64,000 nt of DNA from Buddleja alternifolia (taxonomy: Eukaryota; Streptophyta; Magnoliopsida; Lamiales; Scrophulariaceae). A program made the translations under genes and the position numbers. The notes under the pieces are model-generated. The model worked only from the letters and a program-made list of their open reading frames with translations. It searched no databases and had not been told where the DNA came from. Position 1 is the stretch's first letter. The number at the start of each line of letters is the position of its first letter. Of the stretch, positions 22,012 to 33,919 are shown one piece after another. The DNA lies in assembly GCA_019426215.1 (NCBI GenBank), contig CM033399.1, positions 18,777,009 to 18,841,008 on the forward strand, written 5' to 3'.

Positions 22012-22469
22012 ATGGAGCCGTTTAGAGCCCCAAAGTTGTATTACACTCCTGATGATATTTTTCGTGCCATGGGTCGTAGTTGGCAGTTGGATGATGATTA
22101 CTATTACTCATTGAATCCAAATCAAAGATATTGAGAAAGATATTGGCGAACGATGGAAGATGAATGGCTTCATCGGGTCCAAGAACAAGACGGGCTTGTC
22201 GTGGATTGTCGTGAATGTCAAATTTGCTGCCCCAGACTAAGAGCCATACTCATGCCCCGTGTAACGCCACAGGAAAAACTACAACACTCAATAGGATACG
22301 TGAGGAGAATAACAGGATGGTTATGCGTATGCAACGTCTAAATTACCAAGAAATTTCTCGAGAATACGCATTATGTGGTTATGTGCAAGAAGCAAGAGCC
22401 CGATGGGAACTTAGTATAGGTCCTGAGTATCGATCGGATATTGACATGTCTGATGAGGAGAACAACTAG
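22012..22469 (+). pseudogene. Small MULE-borne gene, paralogue 2, unknown function
   Basis: The ATG at 22012 opens a frame (MEPFRAPKLYYTPDDIFRAM) that meets TGA at about 22132. It resumes in phase (EDEWLHRVQEQDGLVVDC, then LMPRVTPQEK) and then shifts frame to RIREENNRMVMRMQRL, ending YRSDIDMSDEENN at 22469. It aligns with the minus-strand paralogue in the EW-HRV, MPR, ENNR and YRSD-MSDE blocks. One nonsense codon and one frameshift make this copy non-functional. No recognised family. Confidence 0.65.
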
Positions 22470-22633
22470 ATTCCTGTCAATTAGTTTTATATTAATTCAA
22501 TGTTCATATTAATTTCGTAATTGTTTTGGCTTCAAATAAAATAATTATGTCAATAAAATTATATTATTAACATGCATTATCCAAAACACCAAAAAAAGAA
22601 ATATAAATACACAACGACCAATGTCTAAATAAA

Positions 22634-25044
22634 CTATCTATGCGATGGATAACCCCGATGTCCACCCATTCCACAATCTGGGGACCGCCTCGTCCTCGTA
22701 GACCTTTTCCTATTTGCTTCTTCCTCACCATCATTATACTGAACTAGTGATACATTAAATTGTGAAGGAGGCGGAGGTGGAATTCTATGATGTAGAGGTG
22801 CATCACTCCACTGGTCTACACCGAGATCAGTCAAATTCTATGTCGGCGTACTGAAACCTTGTCCTTGATTGTGAAAATTGACGGGCACATTAGTCACAGG
22901 TGATTGGGCCATGGTGGGAATGTAAACGTCGTTAGGGTTGGGACGAGGTTGAGCCGAGCTCGATCCTCCGACATTAAATTGATCATGATAAGCTGAGCTC
23001 GATCCTCCGGCATTGAAGTGACCATGAAAACCTGAGCTCGATCCTCCAACATTGAAGTGACCATGGAAAGCCGAGCTCGATCCTCCGGCATTGAAGTGAC
23101 CTTCAAAAGCCAAGCTCGATCCTTCGGCATGTTCCTCATCTACACGAGCACCGATGGCTACATTGCCACTACATGCAACCATATCCTAAATGTTCCTCAT
23201 TCTAGATCGCAGTTCCCTAATTGTCGTGGGATCACTAGTTTGGGTAATTTGTTCCATTGCATTTTGCACCTCTTCAATTTCCATGAACTGAAAATATAAA
23301 ATAACAAATACTATCAACCAAAAAAATGTTCCTAAATAAATAGCATTAAAATAAGTATCAATGGAAAACAATACCAAATACTAACCACATTTTGCAATAG
23401 ACCTGCTGACCCGACCTGGTGTCCCGCACCTCTCCTAGTCAATCGGGGTGAAATGTAATGACGAGTGATTCGGTCATACCACTCTTCGTATCCTTCGTCG
23501 GTCTGGTCTCCCCCTCCTCAATATAGTGTCCAGTCACAGCATACGATTGACGATTATTCCACATTGCAATTTCCCGAGCGTGTTTAGTCACCCAATTAAT
23601 CGTGGACTTACCTTTTCGGGTGACCCTTCCAACACGTCCAGGTGTGCGTGGAATATATTGGCGTATTCCTAACTATCGAAGAACACGCTCAGGACGATGA
23701 TACTCTACGATGGAAAAGAATATCATCGGAACTGATGCTCGCCATACGTTATCATTCAAACATTGAGGTGGCAACTCGGCAATGTCTGCATCATTGAGGT
23801 TGTACGGTGTCCAAACAAACTGAAATACGAAAAAATGATTTAGAATATATTAGTAGGAGATAATTATAACTTCAGAATAATTTGAAAAAAAACAAAAAAT
23901 TCCCGACTCACATGTCCATCCGCCATCTGATCTAGACCATCTCTAATTGCTTAGACGTTGTGACTGACTGAAGCAGTATTTGTAGTAGGTCGATACCACC
24001 TTCAAACAACAATCACTGAAAATAATTTTAAAAAAAATTGAAAGTTTCTTAATTAAACATAATCTTCAAATGGTAAATTACCGTGCAGCATAAGGTGCTC
24101 GGACAATGCCATCCACGTCAGCTCCCGCCATCTGTCTAGGTACCCCATCAGGCCTTACAATCCAAACCCTACTCCATGCCCATATCTGTTAAATGAGAAA
24201 TATATTAATTGAATTGAATAACCACGAATTATTATACTAGAAATAATAAAGTCTAAATAATATTTTTTCTCACCTGTAATAATGGCATGAAACCTCCAAT
24301 ATTTTTGCAATCTACTTAGGAACCATTCAACAATTCTCGGTATAAATGAGCCAATACCGCACTCCCCCAACTGTATGTGCGTGCTAAGTTTATATCTTCA
24401 AACACACTCAACCACACTACATGAATAACATCTCTTGTGGTGTCGTCGCACATCACATTCCCTAACAACAAAAGGGCCCAACAACGGACTACCTGATCAA
24501 CTAAAAATTCTTCAGATTGATCATTTATTTGGAAAGGCACACTCAAAACATGGTTAGCAAGTTTTCGGATTGATATTCTATAACCGTGAAGGAAATTTGC
24601 TAGCATTAAGTACAGTCCTAATAGTTCATATACATATAAGGTGTAACTTTCATATCCTTGGAACTGCCCATATGCAACTACAGCCCTACCATCAACTGGT
24701 AGACCATATAAAATAGCAACATCTTGGAGAGTTATCCTAGCCTCTCCGGTCCTAAAATGAAATGTATTCGTCTCTGGGCGCCATCTCTCAATTAGGGCCT
24801 TCACAAGGCCCAGATCATTTGTAAAATGACATAATTGGTATACCCTATAAAACCCAATCTCATCAAGCTTTACCTTGACGCGGTGATGTAGAGGAGATCC
24901 AAAGGAAAGCTCGAAATATGCAAAGTCAGCTCGCCGGACACGTTGAGTGAAGTCTGGATATTGAGCAACTGTCTCAGATACATGATTGTCCTGATCATAC
25001 AATACGCTCGGATCAACCGATCCATATACATTACGCTCAGCCAT
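22634..25044 (-). pseudogene. Plant mobile domain (PMD) gene, MAIN/MAIL-type, decayed
   Basis: Exons traced on the minus strand: about 25044-24274, 24185-24082, 24000-23912, 23819-23386 and 23287-22634, with GT/AG or close junctions. The start is set at the ATG at 25044 because an acceptor (TGCAG) lies just before it; the ATG at 25065 would be intronic. Exon 1 has the PMD core (FHFRTGEARITLQDVAILYG, LPVDGRAVV, WALLLLGNVM, AHLYRELL). Later exons give WAWSRVWIVRPDGVPRQMAG and LNDNVWRASVPMIFFSIVEY, both typical of PMD proteins. The last exon has five 13-residue GGSSSA-FHGHFN repeats and an RGYPSHR end. Stops occur in exons 1, 3 and 4 and twice in exon 5. PMD proteins of plants (MAIN, MAIL1) act in silencing and genome stability. 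PMD genes are known inside transposons; what they do for the element is unknown. Confidence 0.88.
22950..23130 (-). repeat. 39-bp coding minisatellite in the PMD gene tail
   Basis: Five copies encoding G(H/Q)FN(A/V)GGSSSxxH-like units. On the plus strand GAGCTCGATCCTCCG recurs every 39 bp. Confidence 0.88.
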
Positions 25045-25065
25045 CCTGCATTTACATATCCACAA

Positions 25066-26570
25066 GAATGTTAATTTACATTCTACGATATAAATTACAT
25101 TTATATATTTAGTAAATTGTATCTATTAATTCGAAATTAAACCCACTAATTATAAATTATACATAATCAATAAAGATTATACATACAAATTAAAATTTAG
25201 AGATTATACCTAATCATTCGAAAAATATACCTGAAAAAAGGAATTTAAACATACTAATTAGAGATTATCCATAAAAATTGGAGATTACACTTACCAAATA
25301 AAAATAAAAAAATATTAATTTGAATTTAAAAAATCTGATTTAAACATACTAATTTGAACTACTGATCGAATCTACACCTAACTACTCTAAATTAAACCTA
25401 TTAATTCGAACGTTTAGAAAACGCTTCCATACAATTCGAAATCAAACCTATAAATTCAAATTATTCCAAACAATTAAAAAATTATGCCAAACATTTCCAA
25501 AAATATAGCAACCAATTTAAAATTAAAGCTAACTACTCCAAATTCGAATATTATAGCAACTAATTCGAACATTATACCAAACAATTCCAAAATATAGCAA
25601 CCTATTCAAAAATAAATCTAACTGCTCGAAATTAAGCCTAATAATTCAAACTTATACCATACAATTTCAAATTAAACCTACCAACTAGAAATCAAACCTA
25701 ACAATTCAAAATTAAACACTAAAAATGCAAATTATACCGAACATTTCAACAATTATACCAACCAATTCCAACATTATACAAACAATTCAAAAATTATACC
25801 AAATAATTCCAAAATAACACAAAAATTGACATTATACCTAAAACTCAAAATTGAGCCTCAAAATCAAAAATCAATCTACTAATTCAACAATTATACCAAC
25901 CAATTCCAACATTATACAAACAATTCAAATATTATACCAAATAATTTCAAAGTAACACTAAAAATTGACGTTATACCTAAAAGTCAAAATTGAGCCTAAA
26001 CATCAAAAAACAAACTACTAATTCAACAATTATACCAACCAATTCCAACATTATACACCAACAAGGTCCAGCACAGTTGGTAGATAGTTGGGTTCCTTAA
26101 GCATTTGTCCAGGGTTCGATTTCTGGCGGTGTGTATGGAAAATACTTTGTTGGGAGAGACAAAACTCACTTCATTGATCTCTACGCCTCGAAGGGAAATA
26201 GTCTCCGACGTTCGGCCGGGGAAAACCCTGTACATACCAAAAAAAATTTCCAACATTATACCAAACAATTAAAAAATTATACCAAAAACTCATAAAAAAA
26301 TAACAGTAAAAATTGACAGTATACAAAAAAGTCAAAATTAAACCTAAAGATAAAAAATCAACCTATTAATTCAATAATTATACCAACATATTCGATAATT
26401 ATAGCAAAAATGCAAAAATTATAGCTACCAAATCGAATTTATCACTAAAAATTCAAAATTTGAACCATAAATTACAATATCATTACAATAGAAAAAAAAT
26501 CCATATATAAACTCTAAATTTAACAAAATTAAAACTATACCTTGTGATCTTGGTTGAAGGAGAAAATTGG
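25066..26570 (-). other. Probable 5' intron and untranslated exon of the PMD gene
   Basis: A donor-like junction near 26544 (minus-strand CACAAG then GTATAG) and the acceptor before 25044 frame about 1.5 kb of AT-rich DNA. It carries scores of degenerate AATTCNAANATTATACC units and no ORF. The mirror-image segment at 16650-17240 is built from the same motif, so the arms of the element are related well beyond the TIR. Confidence 0.55.
26057..26247 (+). mobile_element. tRNA-derived SINE (family 1) with 14-bp TSD
   Basis: Head with GTCCAGCACAGTTGG (A-box-like) and CCAGGGTTCGATTTCTGG (B-box-like), body, and an A-rich 3' end. Perfect 14-bp TSD TTCCAACATTATAC at 26043-26056 and 26248-26261. It is inserted in the intron-like repeat of the MULE's PMD gene. 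Same family as 3188-3347. Confidence 0.9.
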
Positions 26571-26725
26571 AGGCTAAATTTAGAGAAAAATCTTGCTAAA
26601 AATGGTGAAAATTGGAGGAGGAAAAAACGAGAAAGAGAGGAATGGAGTGTGGAGCGTTTTTGTGCTGTTGAAGGAGCGTTTTTCTCTGTTGCTTTTAGCC
26701 AGAAATTTAAAAAAAAAAATTAAAT

Positions 26726-26997
26726 GTGTTACGATATAACCTATGTTGTAACACGTGATTTTTTTTTAAAATAAATTCACGTGTTACGACATAGGTTATG
26801 TCGTAACACTGCTCGTGTCAGCGGTCAACGCTAATGCTGACACAAGCAGTCAGCTTTTGTTTTGTAAAAATAAATAAATAGCGTGTTACGACATACCACA
26901 TGTCGAACACCTTAATTTAATTTAAAAAAAATATAAATGTGTTATGACATAGGGCATGTCGTAACACAGCTGTTACGACATTTTCTATGTTGTAACA
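26726..26997. promoter_or_regulatory. Five subterminal palindromes (right end of the MULE)
   Basis: At 26726-26754, 26781-26809, 26883-26910, 26939-26967 and 26970-26997, with the same GTGTTACGACAT...ATGTCGTAACAC form as at the left end; the third lacks one base and the last is more diverged. Confidence 0.75.
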
Positions 26998-27085
26998 TGC
27001 TAGATCCTGATTTCCACCATTTTTGGTGGTATTTTCTGATTTTCTGATTTTTTATTTATTTTTATATTAATTATTTAAATTTCTC
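26990..27085. repeat. Right terminal inverted repeat of the MULE
   Basis: Inverse of 16153-16245. It ends AAATTTCTC and is followed by the TSD copy TCAGTTTTAA. Confidence 0.88.
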
Positions 27086-27095
27086 TCAGTTTTAA

Positions 27096-27603
27096 CTATC
27101 AAAACTTAATTTTGTAAGGCTGGATATGATCCTTCAGCCAATTGGGCTGAGTCACACTTTCCAATTTCTCCACTTCACTTCCATTATCTTGAGAGAGTTT
27201 TAGTCCACCAATATTTAATGGCCCATTCTTATTAAAAACCTCATACGAACTCACACTCATGTGAATTTTTAAAGTATTAGCAATCTGGCGGGAATGGTAG
27301 GGGCTTTTTGCTGACAAATTTGCCCTATCAGACACGAACGAGCATTTTGGCCAAAACACAAGGCCATATTGGCATTCCCAAGTTTATTTTGTTACTTCTC
27401 TTGTTCCATGATGCAAACTGGTTCGTCAAAGTGTTTTCGCGATGCAAAATGCAAATTACCTTAACAATTTAATATCAAATTCAAAATGATTTTCCAACTC
27501 TAATAAATCTCTCATTTCAACTAATTTTCGGATGTGTCAATGAATTTCAAATCCATATGACATGAAAGAAGTCATTTGAAATCTTTTTGATTTTTATATA
27601 GTT
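27096..27603. other. Short unique segment between MULE and nested copia block
   Basis: About 510 bp not assigned to any element. A minus-strand frame of 86 codons (27359-27099) spans it. Its sequence shows no domain I recognise, so it is not called as a gene. Confidence 0.4.
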
Positions 27604-27608
27604 GAATA

Positions 27609-28107
27609 TGTTGGAATTTTTGGTGAACTTATATTATGTTCATACCACAATTATACGCATTCGGGCATACAGCCGTATGTGCACTGCAGTTTGAATTGTA
27701 TATCATATACTAAATAAAGTTTGGGCCTTAATTAAGTGATCCAATTAAGTTTTGTAGGCCCAAGTCATCTTATTTAATATGAGGTTATATTTAATATGTG
27801 TAGAGACCTTAAGGACTGAATTGCAATTTATGATGGGCTGATTTGCAAATAAGTCCTATTTCAGCTATATATAGGGGTTATGGTCCCCAGTTGACGTACG
27901 ACAGAAAAGAGAACTTCTCAGTTCATACGGTCCTTTCTCTCTGGAATCCCATCATCCGAACAAAGGTTCTACGGTGTACGATCAACTGGAAACCGTAATC
28001 CTTCTGTAAAATTTTTCGCTATGGATTCTGGTGCGCTTCCAGTTTATAGCTTATTACGCGATTATCATGAAGTTCAAAAATTCAGGGCAATCAATTAATT
28101 TTCATCA
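27609..28107 (+). repeat. 5' LTR of copia C
   Basis: Begins TGTTGGAATTTTTGG and ends TTTTCATCA. About 499 bp. TATATATAGG near 27870 could be the TATA box. Confidence 0.9.
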
Positions 28108-28109
28108 AG

Positions 28110-28122
28110 TGGTATCAAAGCC
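28110..28122 (+). promoter_or_regulatory. Primer-binding site of copia C
   Basis: TGGTATCAAAGCC, one mismatch from the initiator-Met tRNA site TGGTATCAGAGC. Confidence 0.88.
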
Positions 28123-29008
28123 CTGATTTAAGAACTTATGATTTTTGGATTAAGTTTCAACCCTTTAGGCAAATCCATGAAAATATTGATTTCCGCTGTG
28201 ATTCATGGACTCAGATTAGGTTTATGTGACCTTGATGAATTAATTTTCAATTTCCGTATATGCTACTATTTATGGTATGTGGTTAAAATGATTCATCAAA
28301 CTTATGAATTAATTTTTGGTTTGATTTAGCTGTTTGCTTATTCATTTCGGTCATATGAAGTTTTGCAAATTTCCAATTAAATGAATTTAGTTGCCTGTTT
28401 ATGCTTTGGTTTGGACGAACATGTTAAAGTTTTGGTTGAAGGTGGCCGCTTGTGCATGTCATGAGAATAAGGTCATGATAATTCCTTGAATAATCCTTTT
28501 CTTTGGGAATGTGTACCACATTTTTTTCTCACCGCCTATATATTTCATTTTCTTTGGTGTGAAGCTTGTCATTTTGTGGTCTTAAGGTCAAAGATGTCAA
28601 GCTTGTTTTCATTCAATTCAAGTCCACCACTTCAAAATATAAGTGATAATTCATGGCTTCTTTTTATATTTTTGGGCCAGGCTTGCAATCTATTTGTTTA
28701 AGCATAGCCCAATAAAAGTGAAGGACCATATGTGGCTTTCTTCTATGTTATTTGGGCCTAAACTAATCTTATTTCTATTGTGAGCCCAAAATACACTAAA
28801 GAGGACTTGAGCCCAAAATTCTGATTGGCTGGATAAGGATCCGACTTGTGCTGACCCAACCGGCTCCAGCAGCAATTGGCTGACCGTTGACCGTGACCGT
28901 TGACCGTTGACCAAATTATATATGTATATATGTATGATTTGATTCGGAATGATCTAAGGTTGCTTGATTTTAAGCATGCTTGGTATTTCAAATCAATTAA
29001 TTGAAACT
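28123..29008 (+). other. Leader of copia C up to the element A insertion
   Basis: Non-coding leader between the primer site and the A insertion, which lies after 29013. It resumes at about 52664. The short ORFs here look accidental. A TGACCGT(TGACCGT)n-like motif lies near 28885. Confidence 0.7.
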
Positions 29009-29013
29009 ATATA

Positions 29014-30785
29014 TGCTAGGATTATGCTCTCAGATGTCATAGATGATAGAATGATAGGAAATCTTTTTTGTAATGAACTTATTTATTATTTATTAATAAA
29101 AAAAATTATTTAATTTTCAATTAAATCTTATCTGCATCTATAAGTAGTGTAAAACGTTTTGTCCATGTTTTCAGTGCAATCCGTCTACTTCCTATGGGAT
29201 AGGAAGTAGAGCACTAGAGAGAGTGATCTTGATTACTTAAACTCATTCGCAAGTGTTATGAAATTTTTAATGGACAAATAAAGACTTAAAACATTTGTAC
29301 AATCTTAGCTCTGACATAGGAGTGTCAGTTGAACACCATGTGATGGTGGGAGCTTAAGACTGTAGGCACATCAGTGGAACTGATATGTTCAAACATTACT
29401 CTCATCGGTTCTGTCACATGGTTTTCACTCTGTGGTTGTCAATGACAGAATTGATTATGCATAATAGGTATAAGTGAACCTTTAACTTGAAGTATCAGAC
29501 TGAAGATGCACTTTTGATGTCAAGTATTTCACTAGAGTAGTTAGACCCAATTCACCCGTTGGTGGGGTCGACCGCGAAATGCGGCTTGATGGACAAGTGG
29601 TAGTCTTAGCTGATATCTAAATGAGATTTGTTCTCTCATAAGTAATGAGAAAGTACCCAATGTGATTATAGATAAATAGAGATCCAAGTCTTTGGTCAAA
29701 ACAAAAGAGACGATTGTGCGAGGTACTAAATCGATCTCAATGATCTCGTATTATTATAATTAATACATACGGTCAAGTCTAGTGAGTTTGACATAACCAT
29801 GACTCTCACTTAATTGGGGCACGGAACAAAGGGTTTATACTCATACGGTATTTACGATTGGAAGGTTGTGAAATGATCCAATCATTCAATTTCGTTTGGG
29901 CTACGAAGTGGGCCACGTGACTGGCTAGGTGTTACCCGCTTCCTTTGGTTTCCTCTCATTGCCAAACGAAACAAACATAAAGAGTCACGGTAAAGGATTG
30001 ATAAAGAAAAATGAAAAAATGATTTTCTATTTTATTATGGGAGATTTAATTTATTGGATAAATTAAATAATTAATTAATTATTCATTTGATGAAATAATT
30101 AATTATAAAGGTAAGAATAATTATTAATTAATTTCATATGGAAATAAATTTAATGAATTAATTTATCTAATTAATTTAGTTATTTATTTAATTAATTTAT
30201 TTATTGGATATAATAAATTATTTATTAAATAGATAATTAATTAAAACAAAAGGGAATCCCGGGCCTAGGATGGGCGTCCATGAGGATGCCTACTAGAGTT
30301 AAGTTGGGCGTCCATAAGGATGCCCAAGGAGGTCTCTTTTTGTTTGTCTTGGTCAATAAGTCAAGTGGTTATAAAAGGACTCCTTGACCTAAAACAAGAA
30401 AGATGAAATCATAACTCTACTAGAAAGAAAAAGAAATACACCCCCACCCCCTACTATAGCCTCTAGCCGTCGGCCTCTATAGTAAAAGGTGGAAATTTTT
30501 CGGCAATCAATCCGCGCGTGATAATTTAGAGACAACGGGTGTTCATTGTTCGGATCAAACCTCAAAAAATTCAAGAAGAGTAGATCACACGAGGATTGAA
30601 GGAATCAAGACTTTATCAACTCAAAATTTAGAGGAGGAATCCGATTCTCCTACCACTTCGCTTCAACGGGTAAGTCATTATTCGTTATGCGATTAATTGG
30701 TTCATATATGCAAACGGAGAAATCCTTTTGGGTTTATTTTTTAAAACTTCCGTTGTGTTTATTTGATTTTTTGCGAAACCCAACA
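29014..30785 (+). repeat. 5' LTR of copia A
   Basis: 1,772 bp. Begins TGCTAGGATTATG and ends AACCCAACA. TTATAAAAGG near 30370 is a likely TATA box. The target site TCAATAAG used by the hAT MITE in the related solo LTR D is intact here at 30353-30360. Confidence 0.92.
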
Positions 30786-30786
30786 G

Positions 30787-30798
30787 TGGTATCAGAGC
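30787..30798 (+). promoter_or_regulatory. Primer-binding site of copia A
   Basis: TGGTATCAGAGC, one base after the LTR. Initiator-Met tRNA site. Confidence 0.92.
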
Positions 30799-32275
30799 CA
30801 ATCTCTGATTTACATATTTGATCATGTTTATGTGATTTTTGATATGCATATTATGTGCTTTTGAAGCATGCAATTATGTGTTCTTAAATTTGCATTTTTA
30901 ATGGTTTTTAGCATGGATTTTGATTTTTTATGTTTATTGTAAATCTGAGTATTTTTATGATATGAGAACAAAAAATCAAGAAACGAGAAAAAAAGGGGCC
31001 CGAAAGCCCCGAAGATCGCTCGCACAGCACTACGCGCTTGTCCGCTATGGCGCACAGCGTGTTGCCAGTACACATAGTGGCCATGCCATGTGGTCGTGTT
31101 TCCACACACAACCTGCTAAGCCGGGTCTGAAAACGGTCGATGGTATTGAGACGAAATTGGTATTCGGGTTTTGGGTAAATTTAATTATCACGGTGGGTCA
31201 AAAGGATGATGACCTTGTATAATTCAAATTAAGCCCAATTGGAAAATTACTCAATTTTGATTTATTAATTTGTTTGGGCTTAATTTAATTAATTCCAATT
31301 GGGCCAATGGATTGGTGATTTGAATTTAAATTAAAACTAGTCAAATAGAAATTAATATTGCGTGCACGTTTTTCTAATTCATTAATTTTGGGCCTAATTA
31401 AATTAAGTCCAAGTGGACCAAAAGGTGGCGACTTGGGTTTGATGAAATCGAGCCCAATAAGATTAATTGGAATAAAATGTTCAATTAGAATAATAAATTA
31501 TTTTTCTTGAAGATTAATAATTAATTTATGGATTAAATATTATTAATTTTTTCTCAACTTGGAAATTACTTAAATATTTGAATAAAGAATATAAATTATT
31601 TTTCTTGGATGATTAAGAATTAATTCTTTAATCAAATAAAAGTTTTTCCAATTAATGATTGCTTTAAATCATAATAAAATAGGATTCCATATTTTATGTA
31701 TTCATTTTAGTTGGACTAATATTATTTTAATTAAAGCTAGACATACTTAATTTATAATTTTGTATATCTAAGTCATCCAGTAGGACTAGAATGATTTTAA
31801 TTGAAATAAAGGATATATAAAAGTTGGGAATTTAATAAAGAACTTTTTAGTTGGACTAGAATTTTAAATAATCAACATAAGTATTTTAATATAGCGAGCA
31901 TGCATTAAATGTTGCGAGCATGTATTAAGTGATGCGAGCATGTCTTATGTGATGGAGACACCGATCATGGACTTAGATTATATTTGATTTACCTTTTTCT
32001 TTTTATGGATTGTAAAGCCGAATTTGAGGCTATTTATTGCTTTCTTAGAAATAATGTATAGGTTGTTTTAAATTATAGTAGTAGAATAGTTCAAAATTGG
32101 TGGAGACAAGAAGCCCATGAAGTTTAGTTAAGTTTTTCATTTTTTCCTTTCTTTGTGATGACCCATTGGCTCTGGCCCTTTAGAAAAAGTCCATGATCGA
32201 GTGTAGTGAATTTATTTATTTAATTCCATGAATGTTTATATTGATAGGCATCATTATTAGAAATCGCCTCAAGCA
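30799..32275 (+). other. Leader of copia A
   Basis: Non-coding. It contains a GC-richer patch at 30990-31130 and three 20-bp tandem units starting GCGAGCATG at 31894, 31914 and 31934. It ends abruptly at the truncated end of element B. Confidence 0.65.
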
Positions 32276-32333
32276 TGTTCTCTAAGAACTATGTACACAA
32301 GAAAGTCTTTTGAGTCTTTGTCAATATCCCTTT

Positions 32334-33874
32334 TGTTAGGATTAAGCCCTCAGATGCCATAGATGATAGAATGATAGGACATTTTTCTTGTAATGAACTT
32401 ATTTGATATTTATAATAAAGGTATTATTTAGTTTTCACTTAAATCTTATCTGCATCTATAAGTTGTGTAAAATGTTTTGTCTATGTTTTCAGTGCGATTC
32501 CTCTACTTCCTATGGGATAAGAAGATTGACACTAGAGAGATCGATCTTGATTACTTAAACTCGTTCGCAAGTAATATGAAGTCTTTAATTGACAAATAAA
32601 GACTTAGAACACTTTTACAATCTTAGCTCTGACATGGGAGTGCCAGTTGAGCACCATGTGATGGTGGGAACTTAAGATTGTAGGCACATCAGTGGAACTG
32701 ATATGCTCAAACACGACTCGCATTGGATCTGTCACATGAGTTTTCACTCTGTGACTGTCAATGACAGAACTAATTATGCATACTAGGTATAAGTGAACCT
32801 TTGACCTGAAGGATCAGGCTGAAGATACCCTTGTGACGTCAAGTATTTCACTATAGTAGTTAGACTCAATTCACTCGTTGGTGGGGTCAACCTCGAAATG
32901 CGGCTTGATAAGGAAGTTGTAGCCTTAGCTGATATCTAATATGAGATTTGTTCTCTCATAAGTGAGTGAGAAAGTACCCTATGTGATTACAGATAAATAG
33001 AGATCAAAGTCTTTGGCCAAACCAAAAAGAGACGATTGTCCGAGGCACTAAATCAATCTCAATGATCTCGTATTATTTTAATTAATACATATGGTCAAGT
33101 CTAGTGAGTTTGACATAACCATGACTCTCACTTGACTGGAGTACGTGAACAAAGGGTTTATACTTATACGGTATTTACGATTGGAAGGTTGTGGAATAAT
33201 CCAAAATTCAATTTTGTTTGGGCTATGAAGTAGGCCACGTGACCAGCTAGGTGTTACCCACTTCCTTTGGTTTCTTCTCATTGCCAAACGAACCGAACCT
33301 AAAGAGTCACGCTAAAGGATTGATAAAGAAAAATGAAAAAAAGGAGTTTCTATTTTTTTTCTAGGAGTTTTAATTTATTGGATAAATTAAATAATTAATT
33401 ATTCATTAGATGAAATAATTAATTATAAAGATGAGATTAATTATTAATTAATTTCCTATGGAAATAAATTAATGAACTAATTTATCTAATTAATTTGGTT
33501 ATTTAATTAATTTATTTATTTATTTATTGGATATAATAAATTATTAATTAAATAGATAATTAATTAAAACAAAAGAAGCTCCGAGCTTAGTATGAGGCAT
33601 CCATGAGCACACCTATTGAGGCTAGTTGGGCGTCCATAAGGATGCATAACAACAAAGGAGTCTTTTATTTGTGTTGGTCAATAAGTAGGGGTGTACATAA
33701 ACCCGCACAACCTGCCCGACCCGCTCAAACAGACCCGAACCGCCGGTTTGAAATTATTAAAAAAATTTGGTGGGTTGAAAAAATTGCAACCCGCCACTTC
33801 GGGTCGGGTGGTGGGTTTCATAATTGTAACCCGCCACCCGACCGCTAATTGTATATGTCATAAGTGTGTGTGTC

Positions 33875-33919
<45 letters not shown>

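Larger units (their letters stand above)
16153..27085. mobile_element. 10.9-kb Mutator-like element with transposase and PMD gene, 10-bp TSD
   Basis: It starts GAGAAATTTAAATAA and ends with the reverse complement. The TIR match runs about 90 bp, including CAGAAAATACCACCAAAAAT, and then passes into repeated palindromes. Perfect 10-bp flanking repeats TCAGTTTTAA lie at 16143-16152 and 27086-27095. Contents: a decayed MULE transposase gene on the plus strand (17244-20345); two tandem-repeat blocks; a head-to-head pair of small related genes (21362-21787 minus, 22012-22469 plus); and a decayed plant mobile domain gene on the minus strand (25044-22634). It looks like an autonomous-type element that has lost its coding capacity. 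Confidence 0.92.

Noticed and set aside
22894..23139. Repetitive 81-codon minus ORF
   Set aside because: Out-of-frame shadow of the PMD gene's 39-bp coding repeat.
27099..27359. 86-codon minus ORF between the MULE and copia C
   Set aside because: Could be a gene remnant, but no domain or splice context supports it.
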